A stretch of 64,000 nt of DNA from JAWXBK01 sp040878185 (GTDB taxonomy: Bacteria; Pseudomonadota; Alphaproteobacteria; Dongiales; Dongiaceae): positions 107,560 through 171,559 of the forward strand of contig JBBDMS010000003.1 in the NCBI GenBank assembly GCA_040878185.1, written 5' to 3'. The position numbers and the translations under genes were made by a program. The notes beneath the pieces were generated by a model. The model was not told where the DNA came from. It did not search any database and was given only the letters and a program-made list of their open reading frames with translations. Positions 62,777 to 64,000 of the stretch are shown one piece after another; the stretch's first letter is position 1, and each line of letters opens with the position of its first letter.

Positions 62777-62801
62777 GCGCCGCAAACGGGTGCTGCGGCG
62801 C
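62777..62801. promoter_or_regulatory. inverted repeat in the phaR / PHA synthase divergent region
   Basis: GCGCCGCA (62777-62784) and TGCGGCGC (62794-62801) are perfect inverted repeats with a nine-base spacer, inside a CTGC-rich region that also has TGCAATGCA a few bases earlier. PhaR of related bacteria binds TGC-rich inverted sites, so this is a candidate PhaR operator. Confidence 0.45.
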
Positions 62802-62844
62802 GGTATGTGGCCTCCCGGGCGGGCCTCGCCTATAGTCGGGGATC

Positions 62845-63216
62845 ATGAGCGAAACGCCCGATCTGGAGAGCCTGGCGCGGCGCTATCTCGATCTCTGGGA
62901 GGCGCAGCTTTCGGCGCTGGCCGGGGATCCGGCGTTGGCAGAGCAGATGAGCCGCTTCGTGGCGGCCATGGGCTCGGCCGGGCTTGCCGCCGCTGCCGCC
63001 TGGAGCGCGACCCATGGAGACAACAAACCCTCCGCCGCAGAACCCGGAAGCACCGCCGGATCGTCTGGGGCCGCGCCCATACATGCAACATCTGGCGACC
63101 GCGACGGGCGCCTGGACGAGCTCGCTCGCCGCCTTGCCGCTCTTGAAGAACGGATCGCTGCCCTGGAGCCCGCAGCTCCAAAGCGGCCGCGCGGCACTTC
63201 TCGAAAATCTCGGTAA
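62845..63216 (+). CDS. PhaE-like accessory protein of PHA synthase, overlapping phaC
   Basis: A 123-residue protein: a helical, Trp-containing start (LARRYLDLWEAQLSALAGDPAL), a short hydrophobic Ala-rich helix, a Gly/Ser/Ala-rich linker and a C-terminal coiled coil (LDELARRLAALEERIAALEP). Size, position before the synthase and helical make-up fit a PhaE-like partner or phasin-like subunit, although I see no decisive family motif. Its last 203 bases overlap the predicted synthase start in another frame. Confidence 0.6.
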   Translation: MSETPDLESLARRYLDLWEAQLSALAGDPALAEQMSRFVAAMGSAGLAAAAAWSATHGDNKPSAAEPGSTAGSSGAAPIHATSGDRDGRLDELARRLAALEERIAALEPAAPKRPRGTSRKSR

Positions 63217-64000
63217 CCTCGACGCGCGGGAATTTGCTGCCGCCGTCGTCGGCGAGATTGCCGCGCGTCGTGCACGGTTCGAAAGCGGCGTCGCTTCCTA
63301 TCGCACGCATCTTTATCGCCGCGAGATGAAGCCGGTGCCGTTACTCTGGCGGGCCGGCACGACGCGGCTGCTCGACTATCGCAATGATGCGAGCGACAAG
63401 AGGTTGTCGCCGATTCTGGTCGTGCCTTCCCTCGTCAATCGCTATTACGTGCTCGATCTGATGCCGGAAACCAGCTTTCTGCGCTGGCTGTCGAAAGCCG
63501 GATTTCCCGTGTTCGCGATCGACTGGGATGCGCCCGGCGCCGAAGAACGTGGCTTCGATCTGACGTCCTACACGACGGAGCGGCTCGAACCGGCACTCGA
63601 TGCGGTGCGGCTCGCAACGAAGGGTGCCAAACCGATCGTTCTCGGTTACTGCATGGGCGGCAATCTCGCGCTCGCGCTGGCGCATCGCCGCGAGCGCGAT
63701 CTCGCGGGCCTCGCGCTGCTGGCGACGCCGTGGGATTTCCACGCCGAGCGCCCGGAACAGGCACGCGGTCTCGGCGCCATGGCGTCATGGCTGATGCCGA
63801 CGATGGCGGCGGCGGGCGCCTTGCCGGTCGATGCGATCCAGTCGCTGTTCGCCGCGCTCGATCCGATGCAGGTGATCCGCAAATTTCTCGCCTTCGCCGA
63901 ACTTGATCCTGCCAGCGACCGCGCGCGGCGGTTCGTCGCACTCGAGGACTGGCTCAATGACGGGATTCCGCTCGCGACCCTGGTCGCGATCGAGACTTTG
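63014..64000 (+). CDS. phaC: short-type PHA synthase / alpha-beta hydrolase, 3' end outside the window
   Basis: The frame is open from the ATG at 63014 (TGGAG about nine bases upstream) to the end of the window, at least 329 residues; an ATG at 63083 is an alternative start. A PhaC-type nucleophile elbow GYCMGG carries Cys213 instead of the hydrolase Ser. The preceding PILVVPSLVNRYYVLDLMPETSFLRWL and FAIDWDAPGAEERG stretches match PHA synthases of the short (class III-like) form. It polymerises hydroxyacyl-CoA into storage polyester. The His and Asp of the triad lie beyond the right edge or near it. Confidence 0.85.
   Translation, partial: METTNPPPQNPEAPPDRLGPRPYMQHLATATGAWTSSLAALPLLKNGSLPWSPQLQSGRAALLENLGNLDAREFAAAVVGEIAARRARFESGVASYRTHLYRREMKPVPLLWRAGTTRLLDYRNDASDKRLSPILVVPSLVNRYYVLDLMPETSFLRWLSKAGFPVFAIDWDAPGAEERGFDLTSYTTERLEPALDAVRLATKGAKPIVLGYCMGGNLALALAHRRERDLAGLALLATPWDFHAERPEQARGLGAMASWLMPTMAAAGALPVDAIQSLFAALDPMQVIRKFLAFAELDPASDRARRFVALEDWLNDGIPLATLVAIETL

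Noticed and set aside
62845..64000. Frameshift splitting a single PHA synthase gene
   Set aside because: The first frame encodes a complete short protein with its own coiled-coil C-terminus and stop, and the second has its own ribosome site; two overlapping genes explain the data better.
1..64000. Mobile elements, CRISPR arrays, rRNA and tRNA genes
   Set aside because: No transposase, integrase, terminal inverted repeats, regular spaced repeats or RNA-gene sequence was seen on either strand.

Overview
The window is GC-rich (roughly 63-65 % by eye), densely coded bacterial chromosome. I see no rRNA or tRNA gene, CRISPR array, transposase or integrase. The gene set suggests an alphaproteobacterium, most likely near the Rhodospirillales or Hyphomicrobiales: FixK/FNR-type regulators, LuxI/LuxR, a PhaR repressor beside a short PHA synthase, and many dpp- and pot-type ABC transporters. 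The order-level guess is inference; I cannot name a genus.

Layout. 1-5610: a catabolic locus with a partial SDR, an Asp/Glu-racemase-like protein, a GntR/FCD regulator, a class III aminotransferase and, divergently, an OtnK/OtnC pair (3-oxo-tetronate kinase and decarboxylase). 6021-12188: two paralogous hybrid histidine kinases and a convergent NarL-type response regulator. 12610-15421: three tandem Crp/Fnr paralogues, each preceded by an FNR/FixK-like 14-mer. 15829-17229: a trehalose-6-phosphate-synthase-like protein lacking several catalytic residues. 17563-24393: a dipeptide-type ABC transporter with a fused double ATPase, followed by an FrhB-family Fe-S protein. 24609-26954: a 25-residue membrane peptide, an EF-hand protein, an Asp/Arg-rich secreted protein and a glycosyltransferase. 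27304-31362: a kinase-PLP enzyme fusion, an ATC-hydrolase-like protein and a BenE transporter. 31370-33953: an ABC-2 exporter. 34137-35273: a Rieske oxygenase.

35430-43110 is the most interesting block. A LuxR regulator is followed by a las/rhl-type lux box and then a tight six-gene run: luxI, a 95-residue unknown, a cytochrome P450, an MFS transporter and two tandem paralogous AMP-forming ligases. The layout predicts a quorum-sensing-controlled operon that makes and exports a small molecule, or that modifies the acyl precursor of the signal itself.

43140-49165: mixed genes, including an SDR without its catalytic Tyr/Lys, a DJ-1/PfpI protein, a zinc-ribbon class III cyclase-ATPase-TPR protein and an SRPBCC protein. 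49230-55999: a polyamine locus with a fold-III decarboxylase, a PotABC-like transporter and two different binding proteins facing each other. 56256-58221: a small CGC-motif exported protein and an ECF sigma / membrane protein / periplasmic sensor set. 58235-61969: an MFS protein, a ketopantoate-reductase-type enzyme and an acyl-CoA ligase. 62047-64000: PhaR, and divergently a PhaE-like protein whose 3' end overlaps a PHA synthase running off the window.
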